Of a stretch of DNA of 64,000 bases, positions 52,611 through 61,975 are shown piece by piece. This stretch comes from Pseudaminobacter sp047739745 (GTDB lineage: Bacteria > Pseudomonadota > Alphaproteobacteria > Rhizobiales > Rhizobiaceae). The notes under the pieces are model-generated. The model made no database searches, was not told the DNA's origin, and saw only the letters and a program-made list of their open reading frames with translations. The position numbers and the translations under genes were made by a program. The stretch lies in NCBI RefSeq assembly GCF_047739745.1, contig NZ_JBLLVA010000006.1, positions 146,053 through 210,052 of the forward strand, given 5' to 3'. The number at the start of each line of letters is the position of its first letter. Position 1 is the first letter of the stretch.

Positions 52611-54970
52611 GTTTGCAACTCCTCCAATTGCTTAGGCGATGTCTCCCGAAAAGCGGCGGCGCGTTCACGCAACTCATTCACGCTCATCAAGATGCGCTCC
52701 GAGGTGGCCGGAGCATCGAGCCGAGGGCTAAAGCGATGGCCCGCGACGCTGGCGATGGCATCGCGCAGCGCATAAAAGACAGAAATTCCGTGCAGCAAGG
52801 GTGGCTCGCCAACGGCCTTTGACCGATAGATTGAATCTTCAACATTGCCGGGCGAGCGATAAAGCGCTACGCGGAAATCGCGCGGCATGTCGCTGGCAAC
52901 GGGAATCTTGTAGGTCGAAGGTGCATGGGTCATGAGCCTCCCATTCGCGTCCCAAACCAACTCCTCCATGGTCAGCCACCCCATGCCCTGTGTGAAAGCG
53001 CCCTCGATCTGGCCGCGGTCGAGGGCGGGGTTCAACGAGCTGCCGACGTCATGGAGAATGTCGGTTCGAAGGACTCGATTTTCACCCGTAAGAGTGTCGA
53101 TGACGACCTCCGAAACCGCCGCTCCGAAGACGAAGTAATAGAATGGACGCTTGCCAGAGAGGGAGTTCTTGTCCCAATCGAGCGTCGGCGTGCGATAGAA
53201 GCCCGTAGCAGACAGCTGGATGCGGTTCATGTAAGCGAGCTTCACCAGGTCCGGGAAAGCAATTCGTTCCGACCCGACATCAACTGCATTTCGGACGAAT
53301 CGAATCTTGTCCGGCTCGACACCGAAATGACTGGAGGCAAAGGCGATCAAGCGTTCCCGGATCTGTCGGGCAGCGGCTTGCGCAGCCTTGCCGTTGAGAT
53401 CGCTGCCGGAGGACGCAGCCGTCGCCGAGGTGTTTGGAACCTTGCTCGTATCCGAAGCCGTGATGCGGATGCGGTCGAAGTCGATCATCAATTCCTGGGA
53501 CACCACCTGGGCGACCTTGGTGAACAAGCCTTGGCCCATTTCGGTGCCACCGTGGTTAAGCATCACGCTGCCGTCCGCATACACATGGACAAGAGCGCCA
53601 GCCTGATTGAGGAACGGCGAAGTAAAGGAAATGCCGTATTTGAGCGGCGTCAGCGCTATCCCCTTGCGCAGCACGCCGCCGCCGGCATTGTAGGCGCGTG
53701 TTGCCGCTCGCCGCGCGTGATAGTCGGAGCTGGCGACGAGGGTGTCCACCAGATCAACAATCACATTGCCCCCAACCTCCTGACCGTAATGCGTGGTGTT
53801 GCGCTCGCTCGTGCCGTAGAAGTTGGCACGGCGCACCTCCAGCGGGTCCTTGCCGAGATGATAGGCGATCTCATCGATCACCTGCTCAATCCCGAGTGCG
53901 CCTTGCGGTCCGCCGAAGCCGCGGAACGCTGTCGCTGAAACCGTGTTGGTCTTGCAGCGATAAGAATTGACCGTCGCCTGCTCCAGAAAATAAGCGTTGT
54001 CACTGGTAAGCGCGGCCCGGTCGTTGACCCCGACGGACAGGTCGGCCGAATAGCCGCAGCGCCCCATCACGTCCATGTCTATGCCCCGGATGCGGCCCTG
54101 ATCGTCGAAGCCGACCTCAAACGCCGTCTCGAAATCATGCCGTTTGCCGGTCATGACCATGTCCTCATCGCGGTCGACGCGGAGCTTGACCGGCCGGCCG
54201 GTCTTCTGCGCCAGTAGCGCGGCGTTGCAGGCAAACAGCACCGAGCCGCTTTCCTTGCCGCCGAAGCCGCCGCCCATGCGCCGGCATTCGGCCACGACGT
54301 CCTTCGAAGACAGACCGAGCGCGTGGGCGACGTGATGTTGCGTCTCGGTTGGATGCTGGGTCGAGGAGTATACGTGCATGCCGCCGTCGTCGCGAGGAAC
54401 GGCGTAGGCGATATGGCCTTCCAAGTAGAACTGCTCCTGAGCCCCCATGCGGATAGCGCCACTCAGGCGATGCGACGCATTCGCGATCGCTTCCTGGGCG
54501 TTGCCCCGGACGATGCGTTGGGTCGGCAGCACGAAGGCCTGCTTTTCCATTGCTTCGCGTATGGAGAATATCGGGGGCAGGTCTTCGTATTCGACCTCGG
54601 CGAGCTTGACGGCACGCCTGGCCTGCTCGATCGTTTCGGCGGCTACCGAAAACAGAGACTGGCCGACGCATTGGACAAGTCCGGGCGCCAGAATAGGCTC
54701 ATCGTCAACCATCGGACCGCAGTCGTTCTTGCCCGGAATGTCTTCGGCCGTGAGCACGGCTATGACGCCCGGCGCGGCGCGCACCTTGCTCAGGTCAAGT
54801 TTGCGAACAATGGCATGAGCGCGCTGGCTTTGGCCCATCGCCGCATAGAGCGTACCGCGCAGCTCCGGTAGATCATCGACATAGTCGGCAACGCCCGTGA
54901 CGTGCAGACGCGCGCTGTCGTGGGGGATGGACTGGCCGACGCCGCCGCGTTGGATATCTGGATTGCTCAT
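52607..54970 (-). CDS. xdhB: Xanthine dehydrogenase molybdopterin-binding subunit
   Basis: A 787-residue large subunit. It starts VGQSIPHDSARLHVTGVADY and has GGFGGKE for molybdopterin contact, FRGFGGPQGA, TEMGQGLFTKVAQV and the C-terminal KAVGEPPLLHG, whose glutamate is the catalytic base. With the small subunit it oxidises hypoxanthine and xanthine to urate. The ATG at 54970 overlaps the small-subunit stop by one base (TGATG). No xdhC maturation gene is seen beside it, although it usually is; it may be elsewhere in the genome. Confidence 0.95.
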   Translation of the reverse strand: MSNPDIQRGGVGQSIPHDSARLHVTGVADYVDDLPELRGTLYAAMGQSQRAHAIVRKLDLSKVRAAPGVIAVLTAEDIPGKNDCGPMVDDEPILAPGLVQCVGQSLFSVAAETIEQARRAVKLAEVEYEDLPPIFSIREAMEKQAFVLPTQRIVRGNAQEAIANASHRLSGAIRMGAQEQFYLEGHIAYAVPRDDGGMHVYSSTQHPTETQHHVAHALGLSSKDVVAECRRMGGGFGGKESGSVLFACNAALLAQKTGRPVKLRVDRDEDMVMTGKRHDFETAFEVGFDDQGRIRGIDMDVMGRCGYSADLSVGVNDRAALTSDNAYFLEQATVNSYRCKTNTVSATAFRGFGGPQGALGIEQVIDEIAYHLGKDPLEVRRANFYGTSERNTTHYGQEVGGNVIVDLVDTLVASSDYHARRAATRAYNAGGGVLRKGIALTPLKYGISFTSPFLNQAGALVHVYADGSVMLNHGGTEMGQGLFTKVAQVVSQELMIDFDRIRITASDTSKVPNTSATAASSGSDLNGKAAQAAARQIRERLIAFASSHFGVEPDKIRFVRNAVDVGSERIAFPDLVKLAYMNRIQLSATGFYRTPTLDWDKNSLSGKRPFYYFVFGAAVSEVVIDTLTGENRVLRTDILHDVGSSLNPALDRGQIEGAFTQGMGWLTMEELVWDANGRLMTHAPSTYKIPVASDMPRDFRVALYRSPGNVEDSIYRSKAVGEPPLLHGISVFYALRDAIASVAGHRFSPRLDAPATSERILMSVNELRERAAAFRETSPKQLEELQT

Positions 54971-56469
54971 CAGATTACCTCTTCCGCAAGAACACTGATG
55001 CGTTCGATAGAGCCGGACGTTTCGAGGAAACATTTGTTAAGAAGGTTGCGCGCGACCAGGCGCCGGTAGCCGCGTGTGGCGCGCATGTCGTCGATCGGCT
55101 GAAAATCGCTGTCGAGTGCGTCCATTGCAGCCAGGACGGTCTGTTCGTTCCATGGACGTCCGAGCACTGCCGCCTCGCAGTGCGACGCGCGCTTCGGCAC
55201 TGCCGCCATCCCGCCAAAGCCAATTCGCGCATCCTTCACCGTTCCGTCTTTCAGTTCGACCGCGAAAGCTGCGCAGACCGCGGAGATATCCTGATCGAAA
55301 CGCTTGGATATCTTGTAGGCGCGCACGAACCGTCCTGGATGGCGCAACGGCACGCGAATGCGCTCGATGAACTCGCCCGGAGCGAGTACGTTGCGCTGGT
55401 AGCCGCTGTAGAATGCATCGAGGGCGACTTCGCGCGTCGCTTGGCCGCGACGCAGCACCAATGAGGCACCAATGGCCATGAGGACGGGCATTGAGTCGCC
55501 GATCGGGGAGCCATTGCCAATGTTGCCGCCGAGGGTGCCACTGTTTCTAATGGGCGGGGAAGCGAAACGCCGCGCCCACTCAGCCAAGGTCGGGTAGGCC
55601 TCGACCAGAGGCTCGAAGGCGTCGGCCAGTGCGACAGCCGCACCTATCTCCAAACAGTCGGCTGTGCGGACAATGTTTCGCAGTTCGGCGACCCGACCAA
55701 CGTAGATCAGACTCGGCAGATCTTGCCGCTTCTTGGTAACGGTCAGTCCAAGGTCGGTACCTCCCGCAAGCAGCCTGGCCTCGGGGTTTGCCAACCGGAT
55801 CTCTGCCAGATCTTGCAGGCTCGTCGGCGACCAGTAGCGTCGCCCGGGCACGTCGATGACGATGTCTCCTGCCAGCGTCTGGCTCAGCCTGGCGGAGCAG
55901 CCGGCGCGTTGTGACTGCACATACGCTACTTCACGCGTATCGTCTTGCCGCGCGACATGCTCTGCAGCATTGATGATCGGACGATAGCCGGTGCAGCGGC
56001 ACAGATTGCCGGCCAGCGCGCACTCGATAGCCTCCCGGTCGGGACGCGTCTCTGAGAGCGAAATGGCATGCAGAGACATGACAAAGCCTGGCGTACAAAA
56101 GCCACACTGTGATCCGTGGCTTTCGATCAAGGCCGCCTGGATTGGGGCGAGCGCGCCATCTGCTCTTCGCAGACCCTCAACTGTCGTTATTTCCTTACCA
56201 TCCAGCGTGGGCAACAGCTGGATGCAGGAATTGATGGCGCGGCTGCAAAGGCTTCCATTGTGTCGCTCGCTCACGACAATCGTGCATGCACCGCAATCAC
56301 CCTCGGCGCAGCCTTCCTTGGTGCCGGTGAGGCCGGCAACCTCGCGCAGATACGTCAGGAGCGTCTGGTTGGTATCCGGACGCGTAATCGTGTGTTTTTC
56401 ACCGTTGATGAAAAACGAAATCACATCCCTGCCACGCGACAAGCCTGCCGCCGGGTCGGTCACATCCAT
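54970..56469 (-). CDS. xdhA: Xanthine dehydrogenase FAD and iron-sulphur subunit
   Basis: A 499-residue small subunit. The first [2Fe-2S] site is GCAEGDCGACTIV, the second is CGFCTPGF with CRCTGYRPI. The FAD domain (about 215 on) has ARLLAGGTDLGL and RNSGTLGGNIGNGSPIGD. The C-terminal CO-dehydrogenase-flavoprotein domain ends near residue 490. It passes electrons from the molybdenum centre to NAD. It is the first gene of the leftward operon xdhA-xdhB-BMP-ATPase-permease-permease, opposite a GntR regulator. Confidence 0.95.
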   Translation of the reverse strand: MDVTDPAAGLSRGRDVISFFINGEKHTITRPDTNQTLLTYLREVAGLTGTKEGCAEGDCGACTIVVSERHNGSLCSRAINSCIQLLPTLDGKEITTVEGLRRADGALAPIQAALIESHGSQCGFCTPGFVMSLHAISLSETRPDREAIECALAGNLCRCTGYRPIINAAEHVARQDDTREVAYVQSQRAGCSARLSQTLAGDIVIDVPGRRYWSPTSLQDLAEIRLANPEARLLAGGTDLGLTVTKKRQDLPSLIYVGRVAELRNIVRTADCLEIGAAVALADAFEPLVEAYPTLAEWARRFASPPIRNSGTLGGNIGNGSPIGDSMPVLMAIGASLVLRRGQATREVALDAFYSGYQRNVLAPGEFIERIRVPLRHPGRFVRAYKISKRFDQDISAVCAAFAVELKDGTVKDARIGFGGMAAVPKRASHCEAAVLGRPWNEQTVLAAMDALDSDFQPIDDMRATRGYRRLVARNLLNKCFLETSGSIERISVLAEEVI

Positions 56470-56546
56470 CGGTCTGTTCCTTGGTCCTCCGGCAGCCGAT
56501 GTTTTGGTTATAGCTGCCTTCTAAGGACAGGCATCCTTCCATGGAT

Positions 56547-56572
56547 ACATTTTTTGTCAACATTTTTTGTTA
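56547..56572. promoter_or_regulatory. Tandem 13-mer, candidate GntR operator
   Basis: ACATTTTTTGTCA (56547-56559) is followed directly by ACATTTTTTGTTA (56560-56572), one mismatch. The junction contains TTGTCAACA, a TGT-x2-ACA type of half-site pair as used by FCD-type GntR regulators. It lies in the 184-bp divergent region between xdhA and the GntR gene, so it could control both. Confidence 0.5.
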
Positions 56573-56653
56573 CAGCAATTTCGGCGGTGTCGTTTATAGT
56601 GTTTCTATGTGGAGGCCTATAGTGGTGAGCAGCACTGGATCGGAAATTGCGCC

Positions 56654-57409
56654 ATGGACCGAACGCGAACCATTCTTGAAGAGACAAGCGAAGCAGGCCG
56701 CGAAGCCGGAGTGCCCGCCACGTCCCCGGACGAAATCGTCTATCAAAAGCTTTATGAGGCCATCATCGATCGGCGTCTGAAACCCGGCGTCAAGCTGAAG
56801 GAGTTGCCTCTGGCCGAGGCATTCGGAGTAACGCGCAGTGTTATCCGCAAAGCTCTCATGCGACTTGCCGCGGCCAAGGTAGTGACCTTGCGCAACCAGC
56901 ATGGCGCAACGGTCGCCATTCCTTCGCGAGAGGAAGTTGTCCAGATCTTCCAAGCTCGTCAGCTGATCGAAACGCATCTGGCCGGGATGCTTGCGGAGAT
57001 GCCGCAGCGTGCGCGGCTGAAGGAGCTGAAAGGTCTTCTCAATCAAGAGCGGGAAGCCTATCGGCAAGGCGACACAAGAACCGGTATCAAGCTGTCCATG
57101 GACTTCCATGTCCGCTTGGCCGCCTATGCCGGGAACGAGGTTCTGGCTGAATATTTGGAACAGCTGGTTGCCCGGACCCCGGTCATCATCATGCCGCATG
57201 GCGAGCCCGAGCATCGCGCCTCATGCTCTGAAGACGAGCACGAAAATATCGTTGCGGCGATTCTGTCCGGCGACCGTGACAAGGCGGTTGCCCTGATGCG
57301 CTCGCATCTTGATCATCTCGAGCGGCATGTAGCGCCGGCCACGGAGCACAGGAAATCCGAATTGGCCCACCTCTTGGGATTAGAGCCGACGGAGCGGCTC
57401 ACTGAATGA
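56654..57409 (+). CDS. GntR/FCD family transcriptional regulator
   Basis: A 251-residue FadR-type regulator. The winged helix is at about residues 27-92 (EIVYQKLYEAIIDRRLKPGV, AEAFGVTRSVIRKALMRL). The FCD effector domain is about 100-235, with metal-ligand-like DFHVRLAAYAGN and the HENIVAAILSGD and MRSHL histidines. It probably represses or activates the divergent purine operon in answer to a purine-derived acid. The ATG at 56654 is chosen by homology; a GTG at 56609 would add 15 residues. A deaminase gene follows after 25 bp. Confidence 0.9.
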   Translation: MDRTRTILEETSEAGREAGVPATSPDEIVYQKLYEAIIDRRLKPGVKLKELPLAEAFGVTRSVIRKALMRLAAAKVVTLRNQHGATVAIPSREEVVQIFQARQLIETHLAGMLAEMPQRARLKELKGLLNQEREAYRQGDTRTGIKLSMDFHVRLAAYAGNEVLAEYLEQLVARTPVIIMPHGEPEHRASCSEDEHENIVAAILSGDRDKAVALMRSHLDHLERHVAPATEHRKSELAHLLGLEPTERLTE

Positions 57410-57434
57410 TATTTTGAAAATGGAAGGAGAGGTT

Positions 57435-57908
57435 ATGACTATCGACCACGAGAAGCTGTTACGGGTGGCGATCGACGAATCGCGCAAAGCGCGCGAGGCG
57501 GGTAATCATCCATTTGCGGCAATCCTCGTCGGCCCCGAAGGCGAGGTGCTGATGACCCAGCACAACGCCTATCAGCCGAACAGGGATATGACTGGCCACG
57601 CCGAGCGAGTCCTGATGACGCGCGCCTCGACAACTTATCCGGCCGGCTTCTTGAAGGAATGCAGTATGTATACGTCGGCCGAACCCTGTGCAATGTGCGC
57701 GGGTGCGGCGTACTGGGTGGGCATGAAACGGGTTGTTTATGCTTTATCGGAGAAACAACTCAAGCAGATCACCGGCAATCATCCCGAGAACCCGACACTC
57801 GATCTGCCCTGCCGCGAGGTCTTTGAATCGGGACAGCGTCAAGTGGAAGTGATCGGTCCAATGCTGTCTGAGGAAGCGGCTGCAGTCCATGTCGGCGCAT
57901 GGGACTAG
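57435..57908 (+). CDS. Nucleoside/guanine deaminase (CDA fold)
   Basis: A 157-residue zinc deaminase. The catalytic motif is TGHAERVL (His and Glu of H-x-E), and the zinc cysteines are in EPCAMCAGA. The length and the VYALSEKQLKQI segment fit the guanine-deaminase (GuaD) branch of the cytidine-deaminase fold. It would turn guanine into xanthine, the substrate of the adjacent xanthine dehydrogenase. The ATG at 57435 follows GGAGAGG; the in-frame start at 57414 is less likely. It is in one unit with the GntR gene. Confidence 0.85.
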   Translation: MTIDHEKLLRVAIDESRKAREAGNHPFAAILVGPEGEVLMTQHNAYQPNRDMTGHAERVLMTRASTTYPAGFLKECSMYTSAEPCAMCAGAAYWVGMKRVVYALSEKQLKQITGNHPENPTLDLPCREVFESGQRQVEVIGPMLSEEAAAVHVGAWD

Positions 57909-57945
57909 GCGCCAAGTTGAGCGTCACGATGCACAGGGATAGGCG

Positions 57946-58530
57946 ATGGCAGGAAACGCAAAAAGCGGTGACGGACGCCGGAGCCATTGGAGAATAGCTG
58001 TCAGCGGCATCGCATTGCTCCTCCTGCTGCTGCCCTTGATCGCGATGCAGTTTACGGACGAAGTAAACTGGGATGAGATCGACTTCCTTGTCGCCGGCGC
58101 CATGTTGGCGGTTGCTTTCGGCAGCTTCGAGCTGGCAGCCCGAAAGACGGGCAGCATGCGTTATCGCGCCGCCGTCGGCTTGGCCATCGCGGCGGCATTC
58201 ATCCTCGTCTGGCTCAACCTTGCCGTTGGCATCATTGGCACTGAGGATAACCCCGCCAACTTGATGTATGGCGGCGTGCTCGCCGTCGGGATCATTGGTG
58301 CCGCCATCGCGCGTTTCCGGCCACATGGGATGGCACGGGCCTTGATTGCAACGGCGCTCGCTCAGGCGTTGGTCGGCGTAATTGCGCTGATTGCGGGATT
58401 TGGTTCCGATGCGCCGAGCTTTCCAGAGGCTATCGTGTTCCTGACCGGATTCTTCGCCGCACTGTGGCTCATATCTGCCTGGTTATTTCGGAAAGCGGCG
58501 CAAGAGCAAACGTCCGCCGCAGCGCCGTAG
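57946..58530 (+). CDS. Hypothetical membrane protein, about six helices
   Basis: A 194-residue integral membrane protein with helices near residues 15-35, 45-62, 75-98, 105-123, 130-150 and 160-180. VNWDEIDFLVAGAMLAVAFG and MRYRAAVGLAIAAAFILVWLN are the clearest conserved-looking parts. It resembles small membrane proteins annotated as hypothetical in rhizobia. The function is unknown. It lies 37 bp after the deaminase gene, but nothing shows that it belongs to purine metabolism. Confidence 0.75.
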   Translation: MAGNAKSGDGRRSHWRIAVSGIALLLLLLPLIAMQFTDEVNWDEIDFLVAGAMLAVAFGSFELAARKTGSMRYRAAVGLAIAAAFILVWLNLAVGIIGTEDNPANLMYGGVLAVGIIGAAIARFRPHGMARALIATALAQALVGVIALIAGFGSDAPSFPEAIVFLTGFFAALWLISAWLFRKAAQEQTSAAAP

Positions 58531-59300
58531 GTTAGGCCCCGAAACGCCTGTTTTCACGAGGCCAGGTCTCGAACTGCTCGGCGGTGATGGCTTCAGATTG
58601 TAAGCGTACCTGCCCCGCCGTTTGCGCATCACTTGAACCGCCTCACTCCCTGACAGAAACGCTGCGCAGGTAGTTGATTTGAAGCCACGCATGGAACCTA
58701 TTTGGTGCTCGATAGGTCGGTGATCCTGCTCGCTCCTGATATCGAGATATTGGCTTTGTCGGACCGGTTTCAGCGATCATCGCGATCATCGTCCGAGATG
58801 GGCCGAATATCGGAAAGCTTTGGCGCAAACGCTTCGGTGACCATGCTGCGTTTGATCGGCTTCGACACTCATTTAGGAAAATGGCCTGTGCATCCGAGCG
58901 GGAAAGCGAGATGAAGCTCAAGGAAGTCAGGCCTTCTCTTCCGAACAGCATCGAACGGCTAAAGTTGCGAGTGGGGAAAGCCGTCGTTCCTGCTAAATTT
59001 CGAACGGAACGGCAGTCTCTGAGGCTGCAGGGCGGCCGCCCGGGCGCGACACTGGCATGATCTATCGGCGGCGACTCAGCCATTACATGGCCTCCCCGCT
59101 CTCGCGGCAGTCGACATCTTGTCTGGTTTGATCGCACGTCACCGGTCGACCCTGCGACTGCCAATCAGGATGCATCGGCGATGCGCCCGACACTGTCCCA
59201 TTCCGCACCTGAAGACGGCTGCAGGTCTCTGAGCGTCTGCAAGAAGTCTGGAACATTGCCTCCACGACCGGGTTAGGACGCATCTGGTGAGGAGCTAAAA
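58531..59300. other. Gene-poor stretch with a possible broken minus-strand gene
   Basis: The minus strand from 59164 to 58646 is open but only its end looks protein-like (RFHAWLQINYLRSVSVRE). After an in-frame TGA at 58643-58645 the same frame continues to 58532 as GGSSDAQTAG... and EAITAEQFETWPRENRR, also protein-like. A decayed gene of unknown family is possible. No other supportable gene was seen. Confidence 0.35.
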
Positions 59301-59483
59301 ATGGCTACCGGCCTGCCGGATTACGGAATCAACGGTCTCATGCATGCGTTTAGGACACGCCAGCACCGCCTTCCCTTTTTGCAGGTGCGGCCTGAGAAGT
59401 CCGCTGCCTTTATGGCCGCCTACGACAAGTGGATAGGACAGCTGGGCGTCCGCCTCACGGGTCCGGCCGAACGCAGTTGCTGA
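59301..59483 (+). CDS. Small hypothetical protein
   Basis: A 60-residue frame with a good ribosome site (GAGGAG, eight bases before the ATG). It reads MATGLPDYGINGLMHAF, LPFLQVRPEKSAAFMAAY and ends KWIGQLGVRLTGPAERSC. No family or domain recognised. Soluble. The assignment rests on the start site and balanced composition only. Confidence 0.4.
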   Translation: MATGLPDYGINGLMHAFRTRQHRLPFLQVRPEKSAAFMAAYDKWIGQLGVRLTGPAERSC

Positions 59484-59768
59484 CCGGCCCTTATGACGCC
59501 GACCAGTCGCCGCTTCTGGCCATTACAGCAATCTCCGGCGGAAGAGGTCGAAAACGTGCTTGATGCCGCACCCGCCGCCGAAAGCCGACTCGTCATCGGG
59601 GCCCGGGTTGATCCTTAGGAGCCGAGATGACGCCGACGACGCTTCGGGACGACGCGGAGAACTCCGAAGGGCGTTGCCCGAAACGGGCGCGAGCAGATCG
59701 AGGCAAATGTCTCGGAGGAACCGCTGAAGAACAAGCAACAGAAGGATCAAACGCAAGGAAGAGCATCC

Positions 59769-59954
59769 ATGACCACAAAGAAAGAGCGTGAACTGAATAA
59801 GGCCCAGAGCGGCACCGCGAAGAGTAGTTCTCCGGAACACAAGGGCGGCGATCAAACGCGCAAGGCTCAGGAATGGGGGGGCGGTTCGAAAGCCGCCAAG
59901 GGACCTATCACGAAAGCGGACCACCGCAACCCCAATTCCAGCCAGAAGAGCTGA
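59769..59954 (+). CDS. Small hydrophilic hypothetical protein
   Basis: A 61-residue, very hydrophilic, lysine-rich protein (MTTKKERELNKAQSGTAKS, then QEWGGGSKAAKGPITKADHR). It is probably disordered, like small stress-related proteins. GGAAGAG precedes the ATG. It ends 13 bases before the short-chain dehydrogenase gene and is likely co-transcribed with it. Function unknown. Confidence 0.6.
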   Translation: MTTKKERELNKAQSGTAKSSSPEHKGGDQTRKAQEWGGGSKAAKGPITKADHRNPNSSQKS

Positions 59955-59967
59955 ACCAGGAGCAGAC

Positions 59968-60840
59968 ATGCAGGACCATCCCCAACACAAACATCCTCGG
60001 CCGCCGCTGCCAGAGCAGCAGCAGGATATGCCTGGCTACACCGACAAAATGGACCCCCGCCCCGACCACGGCGAACAGAGCTATCGCGGCAGCGGTAAGC
60101 TTACGGAGCGTGTCGCGCTGATAACGGGTGCCGACTCGGGCATCGGACGTGCGGTCGCGATCGCCTTCGCGCGGGAGGGAGCGGACATTTTAATTTCGTA
60201 CCTGGAAGAGGACGAGGATGCGCGCGAAACCGCCCGCTGGGTGGAGGAAGCGGGCCGCAAGGCGGTGCTCGCACGCGGCGACATCGCAGACGAGAGCTTC
60301 GCGCGTTCACTGGTGCAGCGGGCCATCGACGAGTGCGGAAAGCTCGACATCCTCATCAACAACGCGGCCCATCAGGCGACCTTCGAAAAGCTCGAGGACA
60401 TTACCGCCCAGGAATGGGATCTGACCTTCCGCACCAATGTCTACGCCATGTTCTATCTTTGTCAGGAGGCCGTGAAGCACATGAAGCCCGGCTCCACGAT
60501 CATCAATACGTCGTCGATCAACGCGACCAGTCCCTCGCCGACGCTGCTTGCCTACGCCACCACCAAGGGTGCGATCGCCAATTTTACCGCCGGACTGGCA
60601 GGTCTCGTGGTGGAGCGCGGTATAAGGGTCAACGCGATTGCGCCGGGGCCGATCTGGACGCCGCTGATCCCCTCGACGATGCCGGCAGAGAAGGTCAAGA
60701 ACTTTGGCAAGAATACGCCGCTCAAGCGCCCCGGTCAGCCGGCCGAACTCGCGGCGACTTATGTGCTTCTCGCCTCGGAAGGATCAAGCTACACGACCGG
60801 CGCGCTCTACGAAATCACCGGCGGCCGGCCAATGCTATGA
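59968..60840 (+). CDS. Short-chain dehydrogenase/reductase (YghA-like)
   Basis: A 290-residue SDR with the N-terminal extension typical of YghA/YdaD-type general-stress oxidoreductases (PLPEQQQDMPGYTDKMDP). The NAD(P) motif is TGADSGIGRAVA, then NNAAHQ; the catalytic residues are in INTSSINA and YATTKGA (Y-x3-K). The C-terminus is TTGALYEITGGRPML. It should oxidise or reduce an aldehyde or alcohol; substrate unknown. The ATG follows AGGAG. The next gene overlaps by 4 bp (ATGA). Confidence 0.93.
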   Translation: MQDHPQHKHPRPPLPEQQQDMPGYTDKMDPRPDHGEQSYRGSGKLTERVALITGADSGIGRAVAIAFAREGADILISYLEEDEDARETARWVEEAGRKAVLARGDIADESFARSLVQRAIDECGKLDILINNAAHQATFEKLEDITAQEWDLTFRTNVYAMFYLCQEAVKHMKPGSTIINTSSINATSPSPTLLAYATTKGAIANFTAGLAGLVVERGIRVNAIAPGPIWTPLIPSTMPAEKVKNFGKNTPLKRPGQPAELAATYVLLASEGSSYTTGALYEITGGRPML

Positions 60841-61424
60841 TGAAACAGTCGAGCAGCGAGAGTGGAATGTCCCGCAGCAGGACCGCGCTCTATTCCGGCG
60901 CCGGTGCAGCTTTCGCCGCGCTGACCGCGGTCGCGCTGCTCTCGCGTCTGGAAGGCCACTCGGCCGCGCGTCCAATCAATGCCACAAGTCACGTCATTTG
61001 GGGGCCCGAAGATGCACCGCGCGAGGAGATCGACGTAGCGCGCACCCTGCCCGGCCTGCTGATTAACATAGGAGCCGCCTTTTTCTGGGGTTCGGTCTTC
61101 GCGCTTGCCACGCCGCCGGCATCGAAACCGACGGTGACAGGCGTGATCGGACGCGCCTTCGGCACCTCGCTTCTCGCCGCCACCGTCGACTATGGACTTG
61201 TTCCGCGGCGTTTGCGGCCGGGTTGGGAGCTTGCTCTGCCGGCCCGGTCCGTAGCGCTTGCGCTCGCGGCCATGGGGGTGGGGCTCGCAGCGGGCGGATT
61301 GATGGCACGGCGCGGCCAGAGCTCATCTCAACCCACGAGAGACACAATCCGTATAGCTGCGAAGCGGCCTGCGATGACCGGCGTTGACGAGACGACAAAT
61401 GCCATTAAAAGCGGCGCGATCTGA
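60837..61424 (+). CDS. Hypothetical membrane protein coupled to the SDR gene
   Basis: A 195-residue protein with hydrophobic segments near residues 17-35, 75-95, 105-120 and 145-160. Features include SHVIWGPEDAPREEIDVART, LLINIGAAFFWGSVFALATP and TVDYGLVPRRLRPGWEL, a pattern seen in rhizobial hypothetical membrane proteins. The start codon overlaps the SDR stop (ATGATG), so the two are translated together. The longer open frame back to 60333 is a shadow of the SDR gene. Function unknown. Confidence 0.75.
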   Translation: MMKQSSSESGMSRSRTALYSGAGAAFAALTAVALLSRLEGHSAARPINATSHVIWGPEDAPREEIDVARTLPGLLINIGAAFFWGSVFALATPPASKPTVTGVIGRAFGTSLLAATVDYGLVPRRLRPGWELALPARSVALALAAMGVGLAAGGLMARRGQSSSQPTRDTIRIAAKRPAMTGVDETTNAIKSGAI

Positions 61425-61585
61425 TCTCGACATTCGTCGACGGCACAGACGATCCGCTATCATTTCCCAAACAGATGAAGAGAATCGATCAGCCCGCGAC
61501 TCTCTCCATCATTGCCAAAAGCCACATACCTGGACATTGCGGTCCAGGCGCCGTCCAATCGCTGCCCTCCTGGAAGAACGCTGCC

Positions 61586-61975
61586 CTACATTGCAGGAAA
61601 AGTTTTCAGGTCCGTCTGCGGCGGGGAAGCATAGAGATAGGCAAGGACCTCGCACCAGAAGCGGAATGCAAGCTGTCGGTCGTCATTCCATGCCAGGAAT
61701 GCACTCCACGCCGCAATCGTCACGGCTCGTAGGCCAAACTGGCCGCGCAATGCGGTAGCAATGGATTCGGCAGTTGGATCGTCTGCCGCCTCGCCGTCTT
61801 GGAGTAGATAACGGGCATGACCGGCGATGTCCGACGTGAACCAGCGGGCATCCCACAAGGCTCGCATTGAGGGGGTCTCCTCGTCACCGAGCACCGAAGC
61901 ATTGACAAGCGTGTCAGCCCGGTGATCGGCTGGCGCGGCATCGGCCAGTTCCGCCAGTAGCAAGGCGCCGGTCAT
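61586..61975 (-). CDS. Hypothetical protein, 129 residues
   Basis: A soluble, mostly helical protein. It starts MTGALLLAELADAAPADHRA and includes WFTSDIAGHARYLLQDGEAA and TIAAWSAFLAWNDDRQLAF. No domain recognised. It overlaps the 220-residue gene stop by ATGA, so the two form a pair that also occurs, by my recollection, as hypothetical neighbours in rhizobia. Convergent with the membrane-protein gene. Confidence 0.6.
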   Translation of the reverse strand: MTGALLLAELADAAPADHRADTLVNASVLGDEETPSMRALWDARWFTSDIAGHARYLLQDGEAADDPTAESIATALRGQFGLRAVTIAAWSAFLAWNDDRQLAFRFWCEVLAYLYASPPQTDLKTFPAM

